Assembly: GCF_025909975.1 (NCBI RefSeq)
Contig: NZ_JAPCIO010000001.1
Coordinates: forward strand, 1-64,000
Length of the DNA stretch: 64,000 nucleotides
Reading direction: 5' to 3'
From: Flavobacterium lacisediminis
GTDB lineage: Bacteria; Bacteroidota; Bacteroidia; Flavobacteriales; Flavobacteriaceae
The position numbers were made by a program, and so were the translations under genes. Under the pieces are notes generated by a model, which ran no database searches, was not told the origin of the DNA, and worked only from the letters and a program-made list of their open reading frames with translations. Below are positions 17,414 through 25,178 of the stretch, piece after piece; positions within the stretch are counted from its first letter, which is position 1; each line of letters starts with the position of its first letter.

Positions 17414-18514
17414 ATGTTAAAACGTTTTTTTATGTTATGCTCGGGCGTAGATTCCGACATAATTAATGGCTGTTCTAATGGCGAGCAAAACAAATATGCC
17501 GGAATTGGAGCTACCGTTTTCTTCACTGCCGTAATGGCTTTTATTGCGAGTGCTTATGCGCTTTTTACTGTTTTCGACAATGCATTTATAGCTATAGCTT
17601 TCGGATTAGTTTGGGGTTTGCTAATTTTTAATTTGGATAGATTTATTGTTTCTACCATTAAAAAAAGAGATAGCTTTCTAGATGAATTCATTCAAGCAAC
17701 TCCTCGAATTGCTTTAGCGATTATTATTGCTATCGTAATTTCAAAACCTTTGGAAATTAAAATCTTTGAAAAAGAAATCAATACGGTTTTATTAAAAGAA
17801 AAGAACGAAATGATGTTGGCCAACAAAAAACAAGTAGCCAATTATTTTCAATCGGATTTAGACAAAAACAAAGCCCAAATTGATAGTTTAAAATCAGACA
17901 TTCTCAAAAAAGAGAAAGAAGTGAACGATTTATATTCGGTTTACATCACAGAAGCCGAAGGAACTGCTGGAACTAAGAAGTTAGGCAAAGGTCCGGTTTA
18001 TAAAGAAAAACGTGAAAAACACGATGCCTCTTTGCAAGACTTAGCCGCTTTAAAAACTGCAAACCAAGCAAAAATTACCGATTTAGAAGCCAAATCCAAA
18101 ACCTTACAAGCCGATTTAGATAAAAAAGTCACCGAAACCCAACCGATTATTGAAGGTTTCGACGGTTTAATGGCTCGAATAAATGCTTTGAATAAATTGC
18201 CTTTCTTACCTTCTTTTTTTATTATGCTGTTGTTTTTAGCGATTGAAACTTCGCCAATTATTGCGAAATTATTATCGCCAAAAAGCGAATACGATTTCAA
18301 ACAAGAAGATAACGAAATGGGCATCAAAAATATGCTAGCTCAAAATCGTTATCAAAGCGAATTACAAAAGAAAACCGATGCCGAAATTTACGATAAAGTC
18401 TATGCCGACATCAAAGAAGATAAAGAACTGTACAACTACAAAAAGAAAAGTGCATTGGAATTATTAAAACTCCAAGCCGATGGATTTGTGGAAAAGCAGA
18501 AGAAGTCAATGTAA
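17414..18514 (+). CDS. DUF4407 domain-containing membrane protein
   Basis: The 366-residue protein has four predicted transmembrane helices: two near residues 31-75, one near 93-113 and one near 265-283. A long coiled coil lies between helices three and four (about 115-255) and a charged C-terminal cytoplasmic tail follows. 'CSGVDSDIINGC' at the N-terminus, 'NLDRFIVSTIKK' and 'FFIMLLFLAIETSPIIAKL' are family features. No enzymatic motif is seen; function is unassigned, although a scaffold or mechanosensing role would suit the layout. It is flanked by terminators and so is probably monocistronic. Confidence 0.88.
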   Translation: MLKRFFMLCSGVDSDIINGCSNGEQNKYAGIGATVFFTAVMAFIASAYALFTVFDNAFIAIAFGLVWGLLIFNLDRFIVSTIKKRDSFLDEFIQATPRIALAIIIAIVISKPLEIKIFEKEINTVLLKEKNEMMLANKKQVANYFQSDLDKNKAQIDSLKSDILKKEKEVNDLYSVYITEAEGTAGTKKLGKGPVYKEKREKHDASLQDLAALKTANQAKITDLEAKSKTLQADLDKKVTETQPIIEGFDGLMARINALNKLPFLPSFFIMLLFLAIETSPIIAKLLSPKSEYDFKQEDNEMGIKNMLAQNRYQSELQKKTDAEIYDKVYADIKEDKELYNYKKKSALELLKLQADGFVEKQKKSM

Positions 18515-18553
18515 AAAAGAAACCCGATAATTAGTTATCGGGTTTCTTTTTAT
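18515..18553. terminator. Bidirectional terminator
   Basis: Stem GAAACCCGATAA (18519-18530), loop TTAG, TTATCGGGTTTC (18535-18546), with A-run and T-run flanks. It serves the convergent DUF4407 and SQR-like genes. Confidence 0.9.
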
Positions 18554-18555
18554 AA

Positions 18556-19758
18556 TTATGGCAAATATGAATAGCCATTTCTACTTTTCCAAAGGAAATA
18601 TTTTTCTAAAATTACTTTATTGAAATCATAAATTACATTCGGAATCATGATGGCAAAAGTTCTTGGTTTGAAAAGACTTGTTGATAATAACAATACTTCT
18701 TTTTTACCGGCATCCATTACACATAATCCAGGAATTCTGCCCCAAGCTTTTTCTTTAAGTTTAGCTTTACCTTCGGTAACTCTGATGATGTTTTCGGCTA
18801 CGATTTTACCCGTTTCATCACTTGGATAACCTGTTTTTGGAGATGCAAAAGGTACTTTACCTGGTGTAAATGGTAGCGGAACATTAACCGCTATTCCAGC
18901 AGCCCAAACATTTGGATAATCTACGTGTTGGTAACTGTCTTTAACTGGAATATAACCCGTTGGTGTAGCGTGTAATTCAGGAGAATTCGTCACAAATTCA
19001 ACTCCAATAAACGGAGGCATCAACATAGAGAATTTGAATGGTAATTCTTCACCATTAGTCAATTTGATTTTATCTTCAGTAACTTCTTCTACCCCAACTT
19101 GTGTTTTATAATGAATATTAAACATACTCATGAAGGATTTCAGCATGGTTTCTCCCATTGGCATTCCATCGATTCCAAAGTGTCCCAAATAATCTTCTGG
19201 CGTAATCCAATATAAATCTACTTTTTTACGAATGTTTTGTTCACGAAGCCATTTTTCTACATTGAATAAAAACTCATAAGCTGCACCCATACAACCAGCA
19301 TTTTGCGTAGCTCCGATTACAATTGGACCCGGATTTTTCTTGAATTCTTCCAAAGCTTTTCTTGCTTTCATTGCTCCGTTTGGCGTTCCAATATAATGGG
19401 TATGTTCAGCAACTCCTGGCGCTATATCGTATTTTACTTTTGGACCTGTTGCTACTACCAAATGGTCGTATTTATAATCTCCTTTATCAGTCGTAACTAC
19501 TTGATTTTTCACATCTACTTTTAAAGCTTCTGCATTTACAAAATCCACTCCCTTTTTAGCTAAAATAGTATCTTTTCTAAAAGAAATATCTTTAATATCA
19601 CGTCTTCCAAAAGGAACCCAAATTAATGATGGAATAAACAAAAACAATGGTGATTTATCAATTAAGATAACTTTATGTTGGTCTTTCCCTTTTCTTTTTA
19701 TCTCTAAGGCTGCAGTCATTCCTGCGAAACTTCCTCCTATAACTACTGTTGTTGTCAT
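18556..19758 (-). CDS. Sulfide:quinone oxidoreductase-like FAD flavoprotein
   Basis: The 400-residue two-dinucleotide-binding flavoprotein has the FAD Rossmann motif 'VVIGGSFAGMTAALE' (5-19), 'HLVVATGPK' and a late FAD segment 'NVWAAGIAVNV'. Cys156 ('NAGCMGAAYEF') and Cys346 ('GLCVMDAGKKE') sit where the two redox-active cysteines of SQR proteins are. The third, N-terminal Cys of classical SQRs is absent. The C-terminus is basic and aromatic, consistent with peripheral membrane binding. Known SQRs pass electrons from sulfide to the quinone pool; that activity is inferred here. It carries the tandem TGTAAC promoter shared with the ferredoxin reductase and YceI genes. Confidence 0.8.
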   Translation of the reverse strand: MTTTVVIGGSFAGMTAALEIKRKGKDQHKVILIDKSPLFLFIPSLIWVPFGRRDIKDISFRKDTILAKKGVDFVNAEALKVDVKNQVVTTDKGDYKYDHLVVATGPKVKYDIAPGVAEHTHYIGTPNGAMKARKALEEFKKNPGPIVIGATQNAGCMGAAYEFLFNVEKWLREQNIRKKVDLYWITPEDYLGHFGIDGMPMGETMLKSFMSMFNIHYKTQVGVEEVTEDKIKLTNGEELPFKFSMLMPPFIGVEFVTNSPELHATPTGYIPVKDSYQHVDYPNVWAAGIAVNVPLPFTPGKVPFASPKTGYPSDETGKIVAENIIRVTEGKAKLKEKAWGRIPGLCVMDAGKKEVLLLSTSLFKPRTFAIMIPNVIYDFNKVILEKYFLWKSRNGYSYLP

Positions 19759-19777
19759 TTTGTTTTAATTTTATAGT

Positions 19778-19823
19778 GTAAAGTTACCTCTTAATCAAAA
19801 CATTATATGTTACAAAAGTTACA
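19778..19823 (-). promoter_or_regulatory. Tandem TGTAAC promoter of the SQR-like gene
   Basis: On the minus strand TGTAAC (19823-19818), 3 nt, TGTAAC (19814-19809), exactly 22 nt, then TAACTTTAC (19786-19778) and ACTATAAAATTA. The same spacing occurs at 54600-54645 and 59061-59115. Confidence 0.65.
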
Positions 19824-19828
19824 CAAAC

Positions 19829-19860
19829 AAAAAAGCCTGAAACGTGAATTTCAGGCTTCA
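19829..19860 (-). terminator. Terminator of the PH-SHOCT gene
   Basis: Stem AGCCTGAAA (19834-19842) / TTTCAGGCT (19849-19857); on the minus strand a T-run follows. Confidence 0.85.
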
Positions 19861-19878
19861 AATAGTATTACTACTTTA

Positions 19879-20586
19879 TTATAGATATTTTAAAATCTCC
19901 GACTTTAATCGGTCATATTCTCCTTGAAGGATTAATCCGTTGTCTAATAATTTCTTATAGTTCTGAAGTTTCGCAAACAATTCGTCTTGCGATAAATGGG
20001 CCAACCCTTTTTCTTCCAAAATTGGCGCTTCTACTTCCGTATCACGAATAACATCATTTGGAGTAGGCATTAACTCTGCAAAATGAGTTACTTCTTCCGC
20101 TTGAATTTCTTCTACAACTTCTTCTTGAACTGGCGATTCAATTGGAGCTTCTGCTTTAACTTCTTCAACAACTGGAGTGGCGACTTTTGGGTTTTTCAAT
20201 AAATCCAATTGCTCTTTAGCGTAAGTATATAATTTTCGTGCTTGATTTTTTGGTAAATAATCAACTGTGTGCGTTAAATCAGAATTAGTTGTAAAGGTGA
20301 AATCTGCTCCTAAAATACCTTCTTTTACAAACGAACCTGCGATATCATCCCAATCGTAATCAATGAATTCCATGGATAATCCTAAGTTTTTAGGTTTACA
20401 TAAAATGATACGTTTGTTTGTCACCACAATGCTATCTGGAAAAATTGTTACCGCTGGTTTTTTCTGAACCGCAATGTAACCTACTTCTTCGTTCGACATT
20501 AAAAGATTCTCCAATTTAGCTGTGATTTTCTCAATAGCTTTTGGATCTTGATCTTCGTTTAATATTTTTTTTAAGTTGTCTATCAT
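19879..20586 (-). CDS. PH domain and SHOCT domain protein
   Basis: The 235-residue cytoplasmic protein has a bacterial PH-like domain (about 35-130: 'VTIFPDSIVVTNKRIIL', 'FIDYDWDDIAG') and a low-complexity acidic, Pro/Val/Glu-rich linker (about 135-195). A C-terminal SHOCT motif (about 198-235: 'LSQDELFAKLQNYKKLLDNG', 'EYDRLKSEILKYL') ends the protein. SHOCT tails usually mediate oligomerisation. No catalytic residues are visible. It stands alone upstream of a terminator. Confidence 0.85.
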   Translation of the reverse strand: MIDNLKKILNEDQDPKAIEKITAKLENLLMSNEEVGYIAVQKKPAVTIFPDSIVVTNKRIILCKPKNLGLSMEFIDYDWDDIAGSFVKEGILGADFTFTTNSDLTHTVDYLPKNQARKLYTYAKEQLDLLKNPKVATPVVEEVKAEAPIESPVQEEVVEEIQAEEVTHFAELMPTPNDVIRDTEVEAPILEEKGLAHLSQDELFAKLQNYKKLLDNGLILQGEYDRLKSEILKYL

Positions 20587-20637
20587 GATAGTTACTTTGA
20601 ATTTTCTTTTAATAGCACAAAAGTAATGCCTAATTTT

Positions 20638-21000
20638 CTATTCTTGAATTTCTTGTTGGACTTTTTTCGTTAAACTTTTGAAAACAAGTTCGTAGGAATG
20701 ATTAATCAATTCGCAAATCATTTTATCGGAAACATCGCCATGAAAACGAACCGTATTCCAATGTACTTTACTCATGTGATACCCTGGTTCGATAGCTTCA
20801 TATTCCGCTCGAAGTTCCAAAGCACGTTCCGGATCACATTTTAAATTTAACGATGGTGTTCCTTTCTCCCATTCAGATAACGAAGTAAGACAAAACATTT
20901 TTCCTCCTACTTTAAACACCAAAGTATCTTCATCAAATGGAAAATGTTCAGTGACACCTTTTTTAGATTGACAGAATTCGTAGAGTTGTTGAATGTCCAT
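20638..21000 (-). CDS. MmcQ/YjbR family protein
   Basis: The 120-residue double-wing protein shows 'KGVTEHFPFDEDTLVFKVGG', 'MFCLTSL', 'LNLKCDPERALELR' and 'HWNTVRFHGDVSD', all family hallmarks. YjbR-type proteins are annotated as putative DNA-binding, but the function is unproven. It is 8 nt after the cyclase-family gene and likely cotranscribed with it. Confidence 0.92.
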   Translation of the reverse strand: MDIQQLYEFCQSKKGVTEHFPFDEDTLVFKVGGKMFCLTSLSEWEKGTPSLNLKCDPERALELRAEYEAIEPGYHMSKVHWNTVRFHGDVSDKMICELINHSYELVFKSLTKKVQQEIQE

Positions 21001-21008
21001 TTTGTTAA

Positions 21009-21767
21009 TTACTTTTCAATTTTATATAAAATCGGTTTACTCGGACTTGCATCATTTTCAAACGAAGCGAATTGTAAATTCAAAATATAACTTCCGTCTT
21101 GAATTTCTTCATTAACGTAAATCATTTCTGTAATTGTACAATTAAAGCGAGCGTCCTCATTGACTTTATTCACATCTTTTACATTCCAAAATGCTTTATG
21201 AGCTAATAATTTTCCTTCATCGTGTTCTTTGTCGACACTTGGTAAATCGATTAATAAATGTTGAATGCCTTTTTCTCTAATAAAAATCGCAGCCGCTGCT
21301 TCTAAGTAAGGCGGATTCGTATTGGAATAATTCAAATGCTTTTTGCTTTCTGGATTTGGTAATGTTCTGATGATAATGGCTTCCGGTGAATTTTCTCCCA
21401 ATGCCGATTCAATCTGTTCTTTTGTAATAACTAAATCTTCCCCAACCTTTTTTGGTTCCACCGAAATCAATTTCGCAGTAAAGAAAAACTGTTTCAAACA
21501 TTGATTTATTGAATAAAAATCACGGGTAATATGTCCTAAACATTCCGTGTGCGTGCCATGTGCGTGCGGATTGAAGAAAATATTATTAAAATTCGTAGAA
21601 GATTTTCCTTCCGAAACTTTGCCAATCCAATCACCCATAGTTACAGGTGCAATCTCGGGCGTGTTTTGATACCAAGCAATTGGATTTTGTTCGTTGTTTG
21701 TTAGAGGAATCGAAATATCAAGAGGATTTGATAAGTCGATTTGTTGGTTATTTATTGTTGCTTTCAT
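21009..21767 (-). CDS. Cyclase family protein (kynurenine formamidase-like)
   Basis: This is a 252-residue metal-dependent hydrolase of the cyclase superfamily. The metal site appears as 'NPHAHGTHTECLGHI' (about 67-81), a variant of the classical HxGTHxDxPxH in which the Asp is not conserved. 'AIIIRTLPN', 'HLLIDLPSVD' and 'NCTITEMIYV' follow in the usual positions. Kynurenine formamidase or arylformamidase activity is possible; no tryptophan-pathway genes are nearby. Confidence 0.85.
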   Translation of the reverse strand: MKATINNQQIDLSNPLDISIPLTNNEQNPIAWYQNTPEIAPVTMGDWIGKVSEGKSSTNFNNIFFNPHAHGTHTECLGHITRDFYSINQCLKQFFFTAKLISVEPKKVGEDLVITKEQIESALGENSPEAIIIRTLPNPESKKHLNYSNTNPPYLEAAAAIFIREKGIQHLLIDLPSVDKEHDEGKLLAHKAFWNVKDVNKVNEDARFNCTITEMIYVNEEIQDGSYILNLQFASFENDASPSKPILYKIEK

Positions 21768-21773
21768 ATTTTT

Positions 21774-21818
21774 AACCGCAAAGAGCGCAAGGATTTTCGC
21801 AAGGTTCGCTAAGTTTAC
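21774..21818. repeat. Left arm of inverted word repeat flanking the GxxExxY gene
   Basis: 'accgcaaagagcgcaagg' and 'ttttcgcaaggttcgc' recur, inverted, at 22258-22300 on the other side of the GxxExxY gene. Confidence 0.75.
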
Positions 21819-21846
21819 TTGTTATTTTTATTTAGTTCGCATAGAG

Positions 21847-22224
21847 TTAGAGGTTATTTACAACTCTTTTTACTCCATTTTTGATAAGAGAAACATTGAA
21901 ATTTATTAGTAAGCCTAACTTACAATTTGTTAATTTTAAATAAGTCAATAATTGAGCGAAATGAACATCATTCAATGCTTCTACCGATTTAATTTCAATT
22001 ATTAATTTGTTTTCAACTATTATATCAATTCTGTAACCGACATCGAGTTTTACTTCTTCATAAATTAAGGGTAAAGGCTTTTGTTTTTCAACATTTAATC
22101 CTGTCTTCCTTAATTCGTAATACAAACATTCTTCGTAAGCACTTTCCAGCAAACCTGGACCCAAACTTTGATGCACTTTCAAAGCACAATCAAATACAAT
22201 TCTTGATAATTCATTTTCTGTCAT
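21847..22224 (-). CDS. GxxExxY protein (PD-(D/E)XK nuclease-like)
   Basis: The 125-residue protein carries the family signature 'GPGLLESAYEECL' (GxxExxY, about 22-34). A PD-(D/E)XK nuclease core follows: 'VGYRIDIIVENK' with the metal-binding Asp and 'LIIEIKSVEAL' with the E-x-K catalytic pair. The rest of the fold ('AQLLTYLKLTNCKLGLLINF') matches. No partner gene is present. It sits between two inverted copies of a short CGCAAAG-type repeat, as a small self-contained cassette. The family has no established role; a nuclease acting on or moved with the repeats is inferred. Confidence 0.93.
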   Translation of the reverse strand: MTENELSRIVFDCALKVHQSLGPGLLESAYEECLYYELRKTGLNVEKQKPLPLIYEEVKLDVGYRIDIIVENKLIIEIKSVEALNDVHFAQLLTYLKLTNCKLGLLINFNVSLIKNGVKRVVNNL

Positions 22225-22257
22225 AATTATTTATTTTGGCGTGTATAATTTAAATTG

Positions 22258-22300
22258 TTGCGCCCTTTGCGAAAAACTTTGCGCTCTTTGCGGTAAACTA
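22258..22300. repeat. Right arm of inverted word repeat flanking the GxxExxY gene
   Basis: 'gcgccctttgcgaaaaac' then 'tttgcgctctttgcggt' is the reverse complement, with few mismatches, of the left arm at 21774-21818. Confidence 0.75.
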
Positions 22301-23431
22301 CTCCAAATTTAATAAAAATATGTCGGAAGCAATTCCATCACTCAAAAACTTTCCTTTTTTTGTAGTTCGTAAAATGTTATCATCAATAAACAACAAATGG
22401 TCTTCTATGAATTTTGCTGCTTGTTGGTTCAGATAATCCAAATAGGTTTTTCCAAATTCTTGTTCGATTCGTTCTAAAGAAACACCCCAAATCGTTCGCA
22501 AACCTGTCATAATATATTCGTTATATCGATCGGTCTTGGTTAAGGTTTCAATTTCTATTGGTAATTTATTTTCTTGAATCGATTTGATATATAGCGAATT
22601 ATTAGAAATATTCCAACCTCTATTTTTCCCATCATAACTATGTGCCGACGGACCAATTCCAATGTATTTTTTGCCTAACCAATAACTCGAATTATTTTTT
22701 GAAAAATAATTTTCTTTACCAAAATTCGATAATTCATAATGAATGAATCCGCTTTCCGAAAGTTTATCGACCAAAATATGAAAATGTTCTTGTGCCACTT
22801 CATCATCAGGTTGTGGAATGATTCCTTTTTGAATGAACGAATGCAAAGCGGTTTTAGGCTCCACCGTTAAGGCGTAACTCGAAATATGTGGCACACCAAA
22901 AGACAAAGCCGTTTCAATGTTTTGCAACCATTTTTCGTTACTCATTTCTGGAACTCCGTAAATTAAATCGATGGAAATATTATCGAAATAATGAGTTGCG
23001 ATTTCTAAACATTTTTTAGCTTCTTCCACATTGTGCGCGCGATTCATCAACTTCAAATCATCTTCAAAAAACGATTGAATTCCGATAGATAAACGGTTGA
23101 CTTTATTTTTTGATAGTTCAATTATTCGCTTCTCTGTTAAATCATCTGGATTGGCTTCTACAGTAATTTCTGGATTTTCGACTACTTTATAGTTTCTATA
23201 TACTTCATCAATCAAAAATTTTAAATCTTCAATCTGCAATATCGAAGGCGTTCCACCACCAAAATAAATCGTTTCCACAATCGAATCTTGAAACTCGTTT
23301 TTACGCATTTCAATTTCTTTAGCCAAAGCCAAAACCATTTCATCTTTTTTCTTCAAATTGGTAGAAAAATGAAAGTCGCAATAGTGACAAGCTTGCTTGC
23401 AGAAAGGGATATGGATGTAGATTCCTGACAT
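22298..23431 (-). CDS. hemW: Radical SAM family heme chaperone HemW
   Basis: This 377-residue radical-SAM protein is related to oxygen-independent coproporphyrinogen oxidase but belongs to the HemW branch that inserts heme into enzymes. The N-terminal 'IYIHIPFCKQACHYCDFHF' has the CxxxCxxC [4Fe-4S] ligands. 'IYFGGGTPSIL' (SAM-binding Gly-rich loop), 'VEANPDDLT', 'NRLSIGIQSF' and 'DLIYGVPEMS' follow. The short form without an extra N-terminal Cys fits HemW rather than HemN. It lies downstream of ruvC across a word repeat. Confidence 0.93.
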   Translation of the reverse strand: MSGIYIHIPFCKQACHYCDFHFSTNLKKKDEMVLALAKEIEMRKNEFQDSIVETIYFGGGTPSILQIEDLKFLIDEVYRNYKVVENPEITVEANPDDLTEKRIIELSKNKVNRLSIGIQSFFEDDLKLMNRAHNVEEAKKCLEIATHYFDNISIDLIYGVPEMSNEKWLQNIETALSFGVPHISSYALTVEPKTALHSFIQKGIIPQPDDEVAQEHFHILVDKLSESGFIHYELSNFGKENYFSKNNSSYWLGKKYIGIGPSAHSYDGKNRGWNISNNSLYIKSIQENKLPIEIETLTKTDRYNEYIMTGLRTIWGVSLERIEQEFGKTYLDYLNQQAAKFIEDHLLFIDDNILRTTKKGKFLSDGIASDIFLLNLE

Positions 23432-23436
23432 TTTAC

Positions 23437-23497
23437 TAGTATTCAGTCGCAGTCGCAGTTTGCAGTACTGAGACTGAAAACTGAGACTGAAAACTAT
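23437..23497. repeat. CAGT/ACTG word repeat between ruvC and hemW
   Basis: 'cagtcgcagtcgcagtttg' followed by 'actgagactgaaaactg' and 'agactgaaaact' forms a degenerate inverted repeat. Copies of the same family are at 43237-43274 and 54946-55012. Confidence 0.75.
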
Positions 23498-24048
23498 TTT
23501 TTAACTCTATCTTCATTATTCTTCACAAAAGCATCCCAACCCGAATAACTTTTTTCGCCAACTACTTTTCCAGAATTGAAAAAATGACAAACCGCTGCTG
23601 CCAAACCATCAGTTGAATCGAGGTTTTTTGGTAATTCTTTCAACCCTAATAATTGTTGGAGCATTTTAGCTACTTGTTCTTTACTGGCGTTTCCGTTACC
23701 GGTGATGGCCATTTTAATCTTTTTGGGTTCGTACTCTGTAATAGGAATATCTCTGGAAAGTCCGGCTGCCATGGCAACGCCTTGCGCTCTTCCTAATTTC
23801 AGCATCGATTGCACGTTTTTTCCAAAGAAAGGTGCTTCAATAGCAATTTCATCTGGATTATGTGTGTCGATTAACTCAATCGTTCGTTCAAAAATGACTT
23901 TTAATTTCTGATAATGGTTGTCGTATTTGGACAAAATGAGTTCGTTCAACTGTAGAAATTCCATTTTCTTGTTGACTACTTTGATTAATCCAAAACCCAT
24001 AATCGTCGTTCCTGGGTCAATTCCTAATATGATACGTTCGTTTGCCAA
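23494..24048 (-). CDS. ruvC: Crossover junction endodeoxyribonuclease RuvC
   Basis: This 184-residue Holliday-junction resolvase has its RNase-H-fold acidic residues in '[12 protein letters not shown]' (Asp near 11), '[13 protein letters not shown]' (Glu near 70) and '[14 protein letters not shown]' (Asp pair near 145). It is divergent from the UPF0104 membrane protein; the ATG start at 24048 gives the standard N-terminus. Confidence 0.98.
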   Translation of the reverse strand: MANERIILGIDPGTTIMGFGLIKVVNKKMEFLQLNELILSKYDNHYQKLKVIFERTIELIDTHNPDEIAIEAPFFGKNVQSMLKLGRAQGVAMAAGLSRDIPITEYEPKKIKMAITGNGNASKEQVAKMLQQLLGLKELPKNLDSTDGLAAAVCHFFNSGKVVGEKSYSGWDAFVKNNEDRVKK

Positions 24049-24079
24049 TTTTAGTGTAAAGTTTCGTTTCTTTGTACCA

Positions 24080-25009
24080 ATGATTACAATTCCTCACAAA
24101 GCTAAGCAATTCCTTGTTTTTACCATCAAACTTTTGATTGTAATTGGTGCGTTTTATTTTATTTACGACCAAATTGCTGGAAATTCAAAGTTAGAATGGA
24201 GCAAATTCCAGACTTTAGTTTTAGAAAAAACTTCGATAACAACTATCATTTTCATTTTATTGTTTAGTGTTGCGAATCGCTATTTCGAAATTTTAAAATG
24301 GCAGAATTTGGTTGCTTTTATCAAACCGATTTCTGTTGGTGAAGCGAGTAAACAAGTTTTAGGTGCTTTAACATTAGGTGTATTTACTCCAGTTGGAATT
24401 GGAGAGTACGCTGGAAAAGCTTTATATTTTCCAAAAAAACAAACTAAAAAAATTATTTTTTTAAATTTAGTTTGCAATGGAATTCAAAGTTTTTCAACTG
24501 TTATCTTTGGAATAATTGGCTTAATCTATCTGAAATATTATTTTTTGGCATCAGGATCTATTTTATTGGTAGTAATTTTAACATTATTTCTATATTTCTC
24601 AAGAGAGATAAAAATCAAGAACTATACTTTTCAAGATTTAATACATCGTCTTAATGAAATTCCAAAATATATTCATCGTAAGAATTTTGTTTTGGCTTTT
24701 TGTAGATATGTGATTTTTTCTCATCAATATTATGTTTTATTTTTAGTATTTGATGTTGATCTACCCTATTTAACTTTAATATCAACAATATCTATCGTTT
24801 ATTTTTTATCATCAGTCGTACCGAGTTTCCAATTTTTGGATTTTGCCGTAAAAGGAAGTATGGCGATGTTTTTCTTTGGGAAATTAGGCGTTAACGAATG
24901 GATTGTGATATTTATTAGTACCTTGATGTGGTTTTTAAACGTAGTTTTACCCGTAGTAATTGGCAGTTATTATGTGATGCGATTTAAACTAAATGACAGT
25001 AAAGTGTAA
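24080..25009 (+). CDS. UPF0104/LPG-synthase-like integral membrane protein
   Basis: The 309-residue product is counted from the ATG at 24080 ([11 protein letters not shown]). The long upstream extension of the frame runs antisense through ruvC and is not coding. About eight transmembrane helices carry the family pattern '[14 protein letters not shown]', '[19 protein letters not shown]', '[20 protein letters not shown]'. Relatives include the flippase domain of lysyl-phosphatidylglycerol synthase and dolichol-phosphate mannosyltransferase-associated proteins. It precedes a GT2 gene on the same strand, suggesting envelope glycolipid assembly. Confidence 0.83.
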   Translation: MITIPHKAKQFLVFTIKLLIVIGAFYFIYDQIAGNSKLEWSKFQTLVLEKTSITTIIFILLFSVANRYFEILKWQNLVAFIKPISVGEASKQVLGALTLGVFTPVGIGEYAGKALYFPKKQTKKIIFLNLVCNGIQSFSTVIFGIIGLIYLKYYFLASGSILLVVILTLFLYFSREIKIKNYTFQDLIHRLNEIPKYIHRKNFVLAFCRYVIFSHQYYVLFLVFDVDLPYLTLISTISIVYFLSSVVPSFQFLDFAVKGSMAMFFFGKLGVNEWIVIFISTLMWFLNVVLPVVIGSYYVMRFKLNDSKV

Positions 25010-25011
25010 GC

Positions 25012-25172
25012 AATTTTCTTTGTGCAAAACGAAGTTTTCTTTGTCTTCTCAATATTTTTTCCCACTTTTACTATGTTTCTATGTGTTTTAAAATTTAACA
25101 CATAGTCACAATAGATTTTGACTGTGTTGATTTTAGGCGTTTCACTCAACATAACTCACATAGAAATATTTT
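25012..25172. repeat. Solo CACATAG/CTTTGTG-type word repeats
   Basis: The 169-bp gap before the GT2 gene holds 'ctatgtttctatgtgttt' and its near reverse complement 'aacacatagtcacaatag' around an AT core. Further words 'cttcgttttgc'-like, 'gactgtgttg' and 'ctcacatag' follow. It resembles the arms around the GxxExxY gene but has no gene inside. Confidence 0.55.
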
Positions 25173-25178
25173 TAAATT

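Noticed and set aside
18556-19758. NADH dehydrogenase type II
   Set aside because: The two conserved Cys at 156 and 346 and the overall motif spacing fit the SQR-like group better.
21774-22300. CRISPR-like array around the GxxExxY gene
   Set aside because: The repeats are inverted, short and without regular spacers; no cas gene is nearby.
23918-24079. Long N-terminal extension of the UPF0104 membrane protein antisense to ruvC
   Set aside because: It is the reverse strand of conserved ruvC codons; the ATG at 24080 gives a normal N-terminus.
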